From: Angiostrongylus vasorum
Lineage: Eukaryota > Nematoda > Chromadorea > Rhabditida > Metastrongylidae
Direction of reading: 5' to 3'
NCBI GenBank assembly: GCA_018806985.1
Contig: JADANN010000380.1
Location: 1,862,501-1,926,500 of the forward strand
Length of the DNA: 64,000 bases
This document shows positions 27,301-35,541 of the stretch, in pieces (within the stretch, counting starts at the first letter, position 1; each line of letters starts with the position of its first letter). The translations under genes and the position numbers were made by a program. Under the pieces are notes generated by a model. It had not been told where the DNA came from. It saw nothing but the letters and a program-made list of their open reading frames with translations, and did not search any database.

Positions 27301-30300
27301 GAAATTCACGTGGGATCGATCCCCGTCCGTAAGGCTTAGCAAGCCCTTAATCCCTCTGGGCTCGGCAAATTGGTACGACTTGTCTGGGAGGATAGCAGCA
27401 CTGGCTGAATACTTCGGGTAAGCCACGACGAGTCATTGTAAAGGCCAGATATGCATTCAATCATCTCAAAGCGATGCTTAATGAAATCGAATACATGGCG
27501 CATTCCTCAGGGATTGATCAACGTCGAGAGCTTTATCCTTTGTATATGTACGATGGGTACATGCTTAGTCTCATTTTTGTACAATAATAGGCCTGATTTT
27601 CAGTAAAACGCACTTTTTTAAAACATGTCTTAAATTGTGTGTCATGCGCATCTATGAGTACTTTGATTCACTTCGACATTATGATGAATAATGTTATATT
27701 CACTGAAGACGCTCCTTAGTGAGAACTTTCGAAACGGTGCGCATTGATTTAAATGCGCACATGCCTGGGAATAATTTGGGCTTTCATTTTTTTGAGAAGC
27801 ATGTTTGAGCTTTTAGTGAAGTGTGCTAATTTATAAGACCACCATTCCATTCGAATCTATTGGTCTTTGCTAGCAAGTGTACGTTGTCTTGTTTTCTCAT
27901 GACGAATTACTGATAGTCTGAACCCTACGGATCATCTTCTTTCGGGGAGTTTTTTCCATTGAAGTTCGTATTTCGAACAGCTGAACTGTTGAACTAGCAG
28001 GATTTATTCCCATTACAGTACCATGACGTCCCTAAACGCTTGATCGATATGTGCGTTTTCCTGACTTGCGTTGGGAGTTTTGCGCAAATGGATTTTTAAA
28101 CCCCTTAAGCATTAAACGGGTATTTTAGAAAAGTTATGTTAACCACTTAGGAGATGGGACACTTTTTTCTTCTCTGAGTATGTGAACTTTCCAGTTCTTC
28201 AAATGCTCTAGTTCTCAAGAAATTATCGGCCATTATCGATAAAAGGTGATATTGTGGGGAATCTGTTGAAGGAGGTGGTTTCTGTCTCTAAGATTTGTTT
28301 AAGGTGGTTGTGATTTTTAAAAAGTTGTGAATTTAAAGCATTACAGAACAAAGACATAGTTTTCAATGGCTATTGTATTATAGAATTTTCGTTAAAAAAA
28401 ATGAATACATCGTCATATTTTAAACAGCTGCATGGAATATTTAAAGTGCTTTTCAGCTTGTGGTAGGATTACGATACAAAACAGATTCGTTCTACTCTTT
28501 CATCCTTGTACGTTTCTTCTACGAGTTAGAAGAAATTCAGCCTTCTTGATTTTTAGAAATCAGGATTACCAACTAAACCGTAATAATAATCGTGAGGTTA
28601 CCAATCTTTTTCGTCTTCATTTAAAAAGAAGCGTAATTCTTTACATTCTAATGAGCGGGACAGCTATAATTCAATGGTTTTCTATCTGTCACATTCGAAT
28701 ATTTATAACGACTTCTTCCAGAAATCCGTAGACCGTTCGGACGTCGTTCTTCAATTCGTCGATCATCGTCGAAACAAACTCCGACGATACGTCTCGGACG
28801 TTGCTTCGCGATTCCCAATTCCTATACAGTGCACGGTCGAAGGCTCTAAAAGTAGGTGTTTCTAATCTATTTGGTACGCCTATGATTCACACATACTCTC
28901 AGTCCATGTTGTGTGGCTTTATAGTTCTTCTGCTTTCTTCTTTGTTCCACAGACGTTTACCACTTTGTAGTGTGCAGTGCAGAGTTTCTGCAGGACTGGT
29001 AGACAAACGAGATTTTACATAGGTATAATGCTGTGTTTTAGCAAGGTGAGGCCGGTTGATCTGCTGCATGCCATCACGACTTTCGTATTCTATAATATGA
29101 TGTCTATTTCGCGCATATAGTGATATGATGGCAGCGTGCAGCGCAGTGGTCGGACGCGCCCTGCAATACACATGGGATCGATCCCCGCGCCTATGGCCCC
29201 CCCAAGCCTACCATCCCTCCGGGTTCGGCAAATTGGTATCAGACTTGTCTGGGAGGACAGCATCACTGACTCGATACATCGGTAGGCTCACCGCGAGTCA
29301 TTGTAAAGGCCAGATATGCATTCGTTCACCTTCGAATGATGTTTAATGAAGTCGAATGCATGGTGCATCCCTTAGAGATTGGTCAACGCCGAGACCTTTA
29401 TCCTTTTATCCTTTATGATTCCTGTTCATAACATTACAATATTGAAGGCTCCAAGCACCGAATGATCGTTCATTTCTCTTGCCAAGTTCACAATGCGTAT
29501 TGTGCCTTTCACGACGACTATATGTTCGCATTTAAGACGAAATTTGCCGCCATCTGGTTGCACTTGATGTTTCTGCAGGTGAGCAAAAATGATTCTCCTC
29601 GTTACAACTAATTTTTTTTCTCGCGAATTGAAAACGAACTACTCAGTAATTATCTCTTAAAAGATCGTCCTTTCTTGCACATTTTCTATTACGATGATTC
29701 CGCTGGCGGTCATTGTTCTTTGTGATACCTGACTATGACTTTGACACATCTCTTATTGATTTGCTCCTCATGACCATGAGATGTTTTCATTACCGATAGC
29801 GCGCCGTGTGGCGTTGATTTTGTTTTAGCCTTAAAAAAATTTTTAACCACTGAGACCTTTCCTGAGCCTTGTTATTCTCAGGTTTTTTGAATATGATGTG
29901 TCTCTTAAGATGGGCGCTATGGAGAAATACACAAGTTATTTCTACAACGGTTCGCTATGATATGTTTGAGGTGAAAATTAATGGTTTCATTTTCTGAAGA
30001 TATAATTTGTATTACTTCCCGTTAATCGTCGGGTGATTTGAGCTGTTCCCACCAGAGTCTCATCTTGTCCTTACCACTTTGCGAAGAAGTTCTGCTTGCT
30101 TTATAACTTTATAAATTTGAATGATCCCTTTTTTCTCTAGGATAGTGCTGAAAAAGTGTGTGTCAGATCTATGATATTCCCGATGGCTGCTCAACTTTAC
30201 ATGAGATCCATTCGCCAACGAAGACGTTTCACATCTCTGACCTATTGAATTTTTGACATATTTGGCTCCCTTGCTGCATCACTGATCTCTGATGTTCATT

Positions 30301-33300
30301 GTTGGTTGAAGCTTCGGATTTGGATTTCCACTCTCATTTAATTAATACGAGATGCTTCATCCTGCACAGCGACCAGATTTCCAGGAAATATGTTAAGGTA
30401 GGAAGAATTGCGAAGATGGGTACAAATCTGGTTGTTTTTTTTTTTTATTGTGCATTACATGGTCGATCTCTTTGTGACCTTTACAAACCGCTTACTTCTG
30501 CTGTGCATATCTGCTGCAAGCATTCATAGTGTTCTGTTCTTGACAAAAATGGATTTAGCTGAAGTGATCGTAGATGTTAATGTTGTTAACCGTGAATGAG
30601 TTATCACAATCAAACGATCTCCATGAATATCGGCTCCTGACAGATCAGTTTTTCTTCACAAAACGTGGAATTCGTCTAATGATTGTTCCACATAGCTAGT
30701 GCTTGACATTGAACCAGCGATATCATCATCAGAGCGAAGGTAGTGTAGCTACTGTGACGAAATGTTTTCGACTTGTAGGACTCTCCTTACGTCAGTGACA
30801 GTGTGTTGTTGTAGAGTAGTGTAGTCCTGACTGTTGAGTTGTTGTGTAGCTCATGAAGGTTCTTTGTTTAATGACCAACGACCCCATGCATTCAAATTTT
30901 CCACTTCACAGCCTACCAGTTTTCTTTAAAATTCTCTGAGCGCCTATTTTCCAGGTCTGTTGTGGGAAATAGGTCCGGGTGAAATTATCACGAAAGATCT
31001 CTTTTTAGATGCAGTCAACGTCGATTGAAAACGAATGCGGTGTGGTTTCACAGTCAGCTGCTCCATTCGTTACGTTAGCCCGATGTTGGCAGTGCCTTCC
31101 GGCGCGGATCACTAAAGACAGGGCATTTGTGACACTCGTCACCAGTGCGTTTCCCACAGTTAAGGTTAGTCGACATGTGGGTTGACTATCTCTACGCACA
31201 GCATTTATATGATAAAATCGTTTCTAAATTCAGATTATTAATGGGGCTTACTAGACGTGTAATATTTGAGAATAAGTATAGTTATCAGAGTTTTAAATGT
31301 AATGTAGCACTTTTCAAGTAATTGAGAATGTTTACTGGGTAACTTGGTGCGTTACGTTTTGACTGTTGACGAGTTTCCAATTCGTCAATGCAATAATATT
31401 TCTTAGGAACAAGACAAGTTATACAAGGAACTCGAGGAAGCATCATTCTTCGACTGTTTCTCACTGGACGGGCCATCGAATCGATGGAGCTGTTTCAGTT
31501 GTTCTCATCCGGACCGTGTAAAGTAAATGCTTCTATTGTCTATGACTTCATGTTTTCGTTTTGAGCAGAAACGGGATTGTTAACATAAGATTTGTTCAGA
31601 ACTGGCTAACATTTCGCCGGTTTCATATTCGTTCAGACCTGAAAATTTGAAATTGACGCATATGCAGTAAAAGGATGAAGCTTTCGGCGTTGATCAATCC
31701 ATTAGGGGATCCACCAAGCATTCGACCCCACTAAGCATGGTTTGGTGGTGGTTGAATGCACATCTGGCCTTTACAATGACTCGTGGTGGCCTACCGATCT
31801 ATCGAGCCAGTGCTGCTATCCACCCAGACAAATTTGGTATTAATTTGCCGATCCCGGAGAGATGGAGGGCTTGGTGGACCAGGGGGCGCGGGAATCGATC
31901 TCATCTGTACTGAAGGGCGCCTCCCACCACTGCGCCACACGCGCCGTAATTGAGATTGACACATAATCCACTCAAATTTTATAACCCCATCAGAAGAACC
32001 ACTGCCTTTTTGCTCACCATCTAGATGCTCCCTGGCGCTGCAGGAGGCGAAATCGTGGAAACGTCGGCCACCGATGAATAAATATTTTTTATTAGCAACC
32101 TCATATCTGTACATGAAAAAAAACATTAGCATAAGGTTCTGTAGGTTGTCGTGTGTTCGCTGTAGGCTGAATATAGCCGTTTTAAATTGAAAGGCGAAGT
32201 ATTATTTTAGAACAGGTATGAGCTTAAGTGCATTCGTATTGTTATCATTGTGTTACTTTTTTTCTATGCAACCTCATCACTTAAAGTCCGACATCAGTTG
32301 CTTTCCACTTCTGTGGTGCGGAACCAATGACGCTTTCAAGGTTAAACCAGCTCATCGCGAGCTTTATTGATTGAAGTCAAAGCTGTTAAAATCTACAGAT
32401 ATTTTCCGTGAGACATGTTTTTGTCGCTTTCTGTTTTGTCGAGGCCCACATTTTGAACACGAAAGCGGCTGAAAAAGCACGAATTTATCCAACAAAGCAA
32501 AGATGTCCGTGAATGCGTTATCGATATTTACGGTTACCGGTCATGCGTTAGGAGCTCTAAAAATTTATGTTCCATTTTCAGGTTTTTGATAGTTTTAATA
32601 CTAAACGTTTTAGTAACAGAAGTGAAATAGAATTTCTTGGAAAAATTACATTTAGTTAAGTACAACCACAGAGTTCGAACCCGCGGTTATCTTGCCGTGG
32701 CCTCGCGTGTTACCTACCACACTAAAGTGTAAAATGGAAGCTCTTGCTTAATTTAAAGACTTTCTTTGGTTTGCTGTTCTAGCTGCAAGAATTGAATTCC
32801 GAACAGTTCTTCTTATAGGTCGTTTGTTGAGGAAGGAGGCTCACAACGAGTTCTAGAAGGTCAGTTAAAGGAGAAAAAAGGACGGTGGCGATTTCTACGA
32901 CGATGGCATACGAAATACTTCACACTTTCGAGTGCCGCTCTTACTTACAGTTCGGAGGAGGCGGTCAGCTCTGTTTCCCACTATTTCCTATCGTTTTCTC
33001 TTTTGGGAATTTCTCAGTAGACGTGCTCAAGTATTTTTTATGTGTTATTTTCTATGACCCGTCATCACATCTACTGTGCGGTTCCCAGCACTTCTTACAT
33101 TCGATTCGTTGTCCTCCCATTCATCGTCCACAGTGATCTTCCAACATTTCGTATGCTGTTTCGGCTTTTGATTTAGAACTTCATCTTCTTTATGAATGTC
33201 GCAGAATGCTGATCGAGTTGTTTACCTTTGCAATCTTGGAGGTAGCCGGTCTAAGGCGTTCCCACATGCAATGGAGGAGAGCGGCGGAACGAGCCGGGGC

Positions 33301-35363
33301 AGCAATTGAGTTAGCTCCTTTTGCTTCCTGATCGGCGGCATCCTTAACCACTACGCTGTCTTTATGCTCAAATATTAAAAAACCGGTGATATATACCAAA
33401 TACCGCTTTTTTCCTGAGGCGAAATATTTAGGAGACAAAAACCATTTAAATGCAGGATTAGTGTTAAGAGTTTAGCAGTGTAAAAAGTACACAGCAGGGT
33501 TTGTTCATTGCAGAATTCTGTTTATCGAAAGGGTTGAGTAAGAAATTATTTGCTTTTTCGAGACTTAACAAGTTCGTCTTCACATGGTATCTTTGTCAGT
33601 GCCCTGAAATAATAGCTTCGTACATCACTCGTTTATCATCCGACTTCGATCGATCCAGCGATTCGATTATCTTCATTCCTTGTTTTCTTCTTTTTCTGAT
33701 TTTCTATTAACCCACTGATTATGCGACATTCTCACTTTTGTTGGTCATCGCGAATGCACAGTTATTTCGTTTTCAATATTTCATTTTAATAACCAAAAAC
33801 CTCAAAGTTTAAGAGTTTTTGAGCCTCATAGGAATCCGACTCCAAAATACTTTTTGGTTTAAATCTGTTTTTGATTCCTCCTGAAGTGCACAAGTGATTC
33901 TTCAATAGCGAACGATTTCGACAGTAAGTTCGTTCAGAGCGAGTCCAGCGCAGTTGTGCCAGCGATTGACCTGAGATCGATCCGTTCTGTGCGTTCCTTG
34001 AGTCGCGGCCGAAAAAGCAGGAAGTCGCTTCGGCGTGCTTTCGAGATCTTCACATCGGACAATACGTCGGTTGTTCTTAAGGTGATTTTTTCTTAGTTTT
34101 TAAGACTCGATCTTTCATTTAAAGGACGTAATTTACTTGAGGTTGAAATTTATAACGTCCTTAACGAATAACTTTACTTTTGATAGCAGGCTTTGTAGTT
34201 ACAAGATATGTGGAAGGCCAAAGATTGTAAACTACGCTAAAAGTAGGTTGTAACAGTACATCGATCGTCGTGTGGCTGTGGCTTGCGCAATGGCTAAGAC
34301 AATGGATAAGTTCTATAATGCTGAGATATTTGCAAAACTCCGGACCGCAGGTGCCTATGGTGAGGAACGAACGCGCTATTGTCCTTTCCGGGGAGTAACG
34401 CGTTCACCACCACACCATGCGGGTCTTTCGTTTCGCCTGTCTCTCAGCTAGTTCTATCGATCTTTTGCCATCAACAATCACCCGTCAACGGGACAATGGA
34501 TAAGACTTGGCTTCGTCGAATTTCAATCAAAACTGTACACGTTTGTTGCTGCTAGCTACTCATCGCCGTGTTTAAGAGTGTCGTTGTAAAAGTACAAATA
34601 GTCTGGAAGTATATCCAGTATTAGTCTTCTAATAGCTGGTTATGAGGCAGCGAAGCCACAGCTGCTTTTTCATTTGCAGTTTTAGCTTTGGTGGAAATTG
34701 CAAGAAAATCTTGCTGAGGGTTTCATTTATGAACTGCTATAGACTTACCTTATTGTTTACGACATTTTCTAAATGTATGGAGGCATCCTTAAACCAGAAA
34801 AGGAATCCAAGAAAACTTTTCATTCAGCCGCGAAATTGTTTCAAATGAAAGTGGTGTCTCTAAACGGAGTATTCGACCAGTTTCGATGTTTTAATGTACT
34901 TTATTTTCTTCTACATGTTTGGGATAAGTTTTTTTTTGAGTGCTACACTGTCACAAATTTTTTGTCGTAGCGAAAAAGCCTTTCTAAATCTGCTGAATTC
35001 CAAATAGAAACCTACTTTACTTTTCAGTTAACGTAATCAATAAATATTTAAAAGACGTACTGTCCATCCATTTCGAAATGCATGGATGTTCTATTGGATC
35101 ACAGTGGTTACGGCGTCATTGAAAAATGACACTGTCACTTTTCAAAGAATACCACAAAAGAATTTTCTGTGTAAAACTGGGTAAAATGTTAACCATATAT
35201 GGCTCGCATTGTGTCCATTGGGTAAATATTTTTTCCCCTCCTTTTGACTGCGATTACATGATGAACGTACAAACCGTTTTAGGCCACCGATGAGAAAAAA
35301 GCGGAGGAATGGCTGCAATATTTACAAATAGCTGTGGCGCACGCCAGGAGAGACGCCAGCTGA
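3207..35363 (+). CDS. melt: Melted / VEPH1-family PH-domain adaptor, complete gene of 19 coding exons
   Basis: Predicted protein of 866 residues from 19 exons: 3207-3302, 8410-8522, 9790-9943, 12637-12811, 13646-13809, 17991-18179, 20055-20178, 21013-21121, 21374-21502, 22456-22617, 24407-24536, 26230-26382, 28722-28851, 29448-29578, 31009-31164, 31407-31522, 32819-32963, 33938-34081, 35283-35363. All junctions are GT-AG and every phase matches; the total is 2601 bp including the stop. Seen: a helical N-terminal half with family landmarks ([39 protein letters not shown]), a Ser/Thr-rich linker, a central block ([23 protein letters not shown]) and a C-terminal PH domain (about 755-860) with [20 protein letters not shown] and the terminal-helix Trp in AEEWLQYL. 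Known of the family: Drosophila Melted recruits TSC1 and FOXO to the membrane through phosphoinositide binding and opposes warts in photoreceptors; VEPH1 modulates TGF-beta and FoxO signalling. Cytosolic and membrane-associated. Introns total about 29.6 kb and are full of SINEs. No frameshift or missing block. Confidence 0.93.
4436..4565 (+). promoter_or_regulatory. CpG-rich GACGGA-repeat block in melt intron 1
   Basis: A short CpG-dense island with GACGGA/GACGGG repeated four or five times. It stands out from the surrounding AT-rich intron and carries no family-type exon. It could be an alternative promoter, first exon or enhancer; function unproven. Confidence 0.35.
4598..4968 (+). repeat. 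Family C repeat, copy C1
   Basis: About 380-bp family; markers GTGGATCAGAGGGAGATTT, GGTTTACTGTTAGCTGGGCT and GAGGCGGTAAACCGTTGGGA at the 3' end. No Pol III boxes or coding capacity seen. In melt intron 1. Confidence 0.85.
7395..7560 (+). repeat. Family B tRNA-derived SINE, single copy B1
   Basis: Head GCATGGCGTGGTGGTGAGCG (A-box-like), B-box-like GTTTGATCCTTG, then GCCCGGAGTTTTGCAAATGT and CAGCATCATTGTGGTTGG. Confidence 0.8.
8410..8522 (+). CDS. melt: melt exon 2 (residues 33-70)
   Basis: Acceptor CTCTTTCAG, donor CAG|GTTGCT. Phase 0 in, phase 2 out. Encodes helices ending [14 protein letters not shown], which matches the family's N-terminal repeat almost position for position. Confidence 0.9.
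9146..9199 (+). repeat. Left direct repeat flanking the tRNA-Met gene
   Basis: A stretch beginning CTATAAGGACCGAAATGGTA recurs at 9396-9452 in the same orientation with scattered differences. The pair brackets the tRNA at about 85 and 40 bp. Confidence 0.7.
9285..9356 (-). tRNA. initiator tRNA-Met (anticodon CAT)
   Basis: On the minus strand, 72 nt folding as a cloverleaf: acceptor AGCAGCG/CGCTGCC, anticodon stem-loop CTGGG-CCCATAA-CCCAG, T arm GGTGG-ATCAAAA-CCACT. The internal A box TAGCGCAGTGG and B box GATCAAAAC both fit Pol III consensus, and a TTTTT terminator follows at 9277-9281. No intron. Differences from the usual animal initiator: position 72 is C, making an A1-C72 mismatch in place of A1-U72, and the T loop reads ATCAAAA where ATCGAAA is usual. 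It sits antisense inside melt intron 2. It may be functional or a slightly decayed copy. Confidence 0.85.
9396..9452 (+). repeat. Right direct repeat flanking the tRNA-Met gene
   Basis: Partner of 9146-9199; shares AATGGTAT-ATCAATAA-ATACGAAGGTT-like segments. Suggests that a tRNA-bearing unit was tandemly duplicated and one tRNA copy was lost. Confidence 0.7.
9790..9943 (+). CDS. melt: melt exon 3 (residues 70-121)
   Basis: Acceptor GATCTTAG, donor TTG|GTGGGT. Phase 2 in, 0 out. Contains [14 protein letters not shown] and [16 protein letters not shown], the strongly conserved family block around a His-Cys/Ala-Lys-Ile-Ala-Ser-Asp core. Confidence 0.93.
9944..12636. other. melt intron 3
   Basis: Contains the D10 SINE (11696-12050). 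The stretch 10870-11065 has a basic open frame ([20 protein letters not shown]) reminiscent of retroelement coding but too short to assign. Otherwise nothing seen. Confidence 0.45.
11696..12050 (+). repeat. Family D SINE with best-preserved tRNA-like head, D10
   Basis: A box TAGCGCAGTGG and B-box-like GCTGGTTCTAACCC spaced 36-40 bp apart as in tRNA genes, then the D body ending AACGAATCGAATGCAAAAAG and GGGATCCGCACAG. This copy fixes the polarity of the family. Confidence 0.8.
12637..12811 (+). CDS. melt: melt exon 4 (residues 122-180)
   Basis: Acceptor TTTTTTACAG, donor ATG|GTGAGG. Phase 0 in, 1 out. Encodes [20 protein letters not shown] and [14 protein letters not shown], matching the family segment in which a Pro-initiated helix is followed by an Asn-rich loop and a Ser-Leu-Ala-Ala-Ile helix. 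Confidence 0.92.
12980..13378 (+). repeat. Family C repeat, copy C2
   Basis: CACTGGTTGTGCGGGCCCCA start, ATGAGGCGGTAAACCGTTGG end; in melt intron 4. Confidence 0.87.
13646..13809 (+). CDS. melt: melt exon 5 (residues 180-234)
   Basis: Acceptor TATTTACAG, donor GAA|GTGAGC. Phase 1 in, 0 out. Encodes [19 protein letters not shown] followed by [19 protein letters not shown], the best-conserved stretch of the N-terminal half. Confidence 0.94.
14578..14965 (-). repeat. Family C repeat, copy C3
   Basis: Reverse orientation: CAACGGTTTACCCCCTCATT at the left and CAGTGAGGACGGGCCGTC at the right. Confidence 0.87.
15825..16060 (+). repeat. Family E repeat, copy E1
   Basis: ACAAGCTGACGTTTCAGTGG, CTTCCTCAGAGCCTGGGAAG, CTCCATAACCAAACAGAG, CACCGCTTTCTATGAGTC. 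No coding capacity or Pol III box recognised. Confidence 0.82.
17991..18179 (+). CDS. melt: melt exon 6 (residues 235-297)
   Basis: Acceptor CTTTTTTCAG, donor AAG|GTATTT. Phase 0 both sides. Starts [13 protein letters not shown] and ends [10 protein letters not shown]; two helical hairpins of the family repeat. A second acceptor at about 17944 could give a longer form, but the added residues do not fit the family. Confidence 0.92.
18285..18695. repeat. Family B inverted composite B2
   Basis: A minus-oriented B head (18285-18420), a spacer with GTCACCCGTCAACGGGATTG, then a plus-oriented B head (18520-18660) with CAGCGGGTTCGATCTCCAC B box. The arms can fold back on each other. Confidence 0.82.
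19030..19115 (+). repeat. Family C fragment
   Basis: GTGGTTCCCTGATCCTCACT and TTTTTGGATCAGAAGAAGG follow the order of the central part of family C; heavily diverged. Confidence 0.4.
19912..19995 (+). repeat. Family B SINE, truncated copy B3
   Basis: GAGACAGGCGAAACGAAAGA through GGAAAGGGTAGTAGCGTGTTC, then truncated about 60 bp before melt exon 7. Confidence 0.8.
20055..20178 (+). CDS. melt: melt exon 7 (residues 298-339)
   Basis: Acceptor TTTTCTCCAG, donor AAG|GTGAGC. Phase 0 in, 1 out. Encodes [20 protein letters not shown] and [10 protein letters not shown], a further helical repeat. A truncated family B SINE ends about 60 bp upstream of this acceptor, so little native intron is left there. 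Confidence 0.92.
21013..21121 (+). CDS. melt: melt exon 8 (residues 339-375)
   Basis: Acceptor TTCACGTTCAG, donor TTG|GTACGT. Phase 1 in, 2 out. Encodes [20 protein letters not shown] and a following amphipathic helix. Confidence 0.88.
21374..21502 (+). CDS. melt: melt exon 9 (residues 375-418), start of Ser/Asn-rich linker
   Basis: Acceptor AATTTTCCAG, donor GAG|GTAAAG. Phase 2 in and out, consistent on both sides. Encodes a Ser/Asn/Thr-rich segment ([20 protein letters not shown]). An internal alternative donor near 21475 (CAA|GTAAAC) would break the phase to exon 10. Confidence 0.82.
21555..21705 (+). repeat. Family B SINE, copy B4
   Basis: Begins in CAGTGGGTAACACCTGAGCC; B box AAGTTCGAATCTGG; tail CATAATACCCTGCTGTAG and AAATAAAAAGTTA. 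Confidence 0.8.
22456..22617 (+). CDS. melt: melt exon 10 (residues 418-472), linker
   Basis: Acceptor CTCTTTCCAG, donor AAGG|GTTCGT. Phase 2 in, 2 out. I chose the donor because it is the one that keeps phase with exon 11; an earlier GTCATG donor after 22586 gives phase 1 and fails. The sequence ([14 protein letters not shown]) is low complexity and rich in Ser and Arg. Confidence 0.78.
22618..24406. other. melt intron 10
   Basis: Contains family A copy A3 (23405-23690). Otherwise nothing seen. Confidence 0.5.
23405..23690 (+). repeat. Family A SINE, copy A3
   Basis: Well preserved: CACACGGGATCGATCTCTGC B box, GGTACCAGACTTGTCTGGGA, tail TTTATCCTTT. The A box is partly lost (GTGGCATGTGGTGGG). 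Confidence 0.85.
24407..24536 (+). CDS. melt: melt exon 11 (residues 472-515), linker
   Basis: Acceptor GGTTTCAG, donor CAG|GTTGGT. Phase 2 in, 0 out. Encodes [20 protein letters not shown] then a Pro/Thr stretch. Much more GC- and CpG-rich than the intron around it. The R-x-T/S-S spacing is the kind of site basophilic kinases use, but that is inference. Confidence 0.85.
25048..25083 (+). repeat. (GTTGTC)n short tandem repeat
   Basis: GTTGTC hexamer repeated with one variant in melt intron 11. Confidence 0.85.
25685..25965 (-). repeat. Family E repeat, copy E2
   Basis: Reverse of E1: CTCATAGAAAGCGGTGAGTG, GGTTATGGAGGCATTTGACC, CTGAGGAAGGCGAAATCCAC, CATCAGCTTGTACG. Confidence 0.82.
26230..26382 (+). 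CDS. melt: melt exon 12 (residues 516-566)
   Basis: Acceptor CAGTTTAG, donor CTG|GTAGGG. Phase 0 both sides. Contains [19 protein letters not shown] and [16 protein letters not shown]; the IGRDGRVRP start and the TTxKMHP segment look like family motifs. Confidence 0.9.
26383..28721. other. melt intron 12
   Basis: Contains A4 (27273-27545). The remainder is AT-rich with no supported feature. Confidence 0.5.
27273..27545 (+). repeat. Family A SINE, copy A4
   Basis: Intact A box GTGTGGCGCAGTGGTCGG and B box GGGATCGATCCCC in melt intron 12; tail TTTATCCTTT. Confidence 0.88.
28722..28851 (+). CDS. melt: melt exon 13 (residues 567-610), central conserved block
   Basis: Acceptor ACTTCTTCCAG, donor AAA|GTAGGT. 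Phase 0 in, 1 out. Encodes [20 protein letters not shown] and [15 protein letters not shown], a block shared with insect Melted. Confidence 0.93.
29133..29412 (+). repeat. Family A SINE, copy A5
   Basis: B box GGGATCGATCCCC intact. Ends about 35 bp before melt exon 14, whose acceptor is weak. Confidence 0.88.
29448..29578 (+). CDS. melt: melt exon 14 (residues 610-653), central conserved block
   Basis: Donor CAG|GTGAGC. Phase 1 in, 0 out. Encodes [20 protein letters not shown] and [10 protein letters not shown]. The acceptor (ATTGAAG) is weak, lacking the usual U-run; a family A SINE ends only 35 bp upstream and may have replaced the original polypyrimidine tract. Confidence 0.9.
31009..31164 (+). 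CDS. melt: melt exon 15 (residues 654-705)
   Basis: Acceptor CTCTTTTTAG, donor AAG|GTTAGT. Phase 0 both sides. Encodes [20 protein letters not shown] and [15 protein letters not shown] possible 15-bp microexon near 30142 (DSAEK, phase 0) could precede it; nothing requires it. Confidence 0.9.
31407..31522 (+). CDS. melt: melt exon 16 (residues 706-744)
   Basis: Acceptor TATTTCTTAG, donor AAA|GTAAAT. Phase 0 in, 2 out. Encodes [20 protein letters not shown] and [15 protein letters not shown] nearby donor five bases earlier (CGT|GTAAAG) breaks phase to exon 17. Confidence 0.92.
31661..31946 (-). repeat. Family A SINE, copy A6
   Basis: Reverse orientation in melt intron 16; ends with CACTGCGCCACACGCGCC, the reverse of the A box head. 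Confidence 0.87.
32819..32963 (+). CDS. melt: melt exon 17 (residues 744-792), start of PH domain
   Basis: Acceptor TTCTTATAG, donor GCG|GTCAGC. Phase 2 in, 0 out. Contains [20 protein letters not shown] and [15 protein letters not shown] strands beta1-beta3, with the Lys/Arg-rich beta1-beta2 loop expected to contact phosphoinositide headgroups. Confidence 0.95.
33055..33365 (-). repeat. Family D SINE, copy D2
   Basis: GACCCGTCATCACATCTACT, ATTCGATTCGTTGTCCTCCC, AAGGCGTTCCCACATGCAAT, then a worn head ending CATCCTTAACCACTACGCTG. Confidence 0.82.
33938..34081 (+). CDS. melt: melt exon 18 (residues 793-840), PH domain middle
   Basis: Acceptor TTCGTTCAG, donor AAG|GTGATT. Phase 0 both sides. 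Encodes [18 protein letters not shown] and [17 protein letters not shown], covering PH strands beta4-beta7 including the AFEIFT strand. Confidence 0.93.
34310..34500 (-). repeat. Family B SINE, copy B5
   Basis: Reverse orientation: GCTGAGATATTTGCAAAACT, CACCACACCATGCGGGTC, TTTCGCCTGTCTCTCAGC, then ATCACCCGTCAACGGGAC spacer. Only one arm is present. Confidence 0.82.
35283..35363 (+). CDS. melt: melt exon 19 (residues 841-866), PH C-terminal helix and stop
   Basis: Acceptor CCGTTTTAG, phase 0. Encodes [20 protein letters not shown] and ends at a TGA (35361-35363). Trp 850 is the near-invariant PH helix tryptophan. Confidence 0.95.
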   Translation, partial: ATDEKKAEEWLQYLQIAVAHARRDAS

Positions 35364-35535
35364 CGGTATTTGAGTGGTTGGCCAACGACACACTACTGGT
35401 TTCACTGACTTTCATTGCTTTTCATGAGATTATTAGCATTTGTACACACACCAGATCCAGTTGTTCTGCCATTCAGCTTAATTTGCTTTAAAATGTGATA
35501 TGAGTAATTACGGATCACGTTGTGATTTTTACGGC

Positions 35536-35541
35536 AATAAA
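35536..35541 (+). terminator. AATAAA poly(A) signal candidate for melt
   Basis: Canonical AATAAA 173 bp after the melt stop codon; the first such hexamer downstream. It gives a 3' UTR of roughly 190 bp. Confidence 0.6.

Noticed and set aside
30142..30156. Possible 15-bp microexon of melt (DSAEK)
   Set aside because: Phase fits, but the donor is weak (GTGTGT) and the family alignment does not need it; left out of the model.
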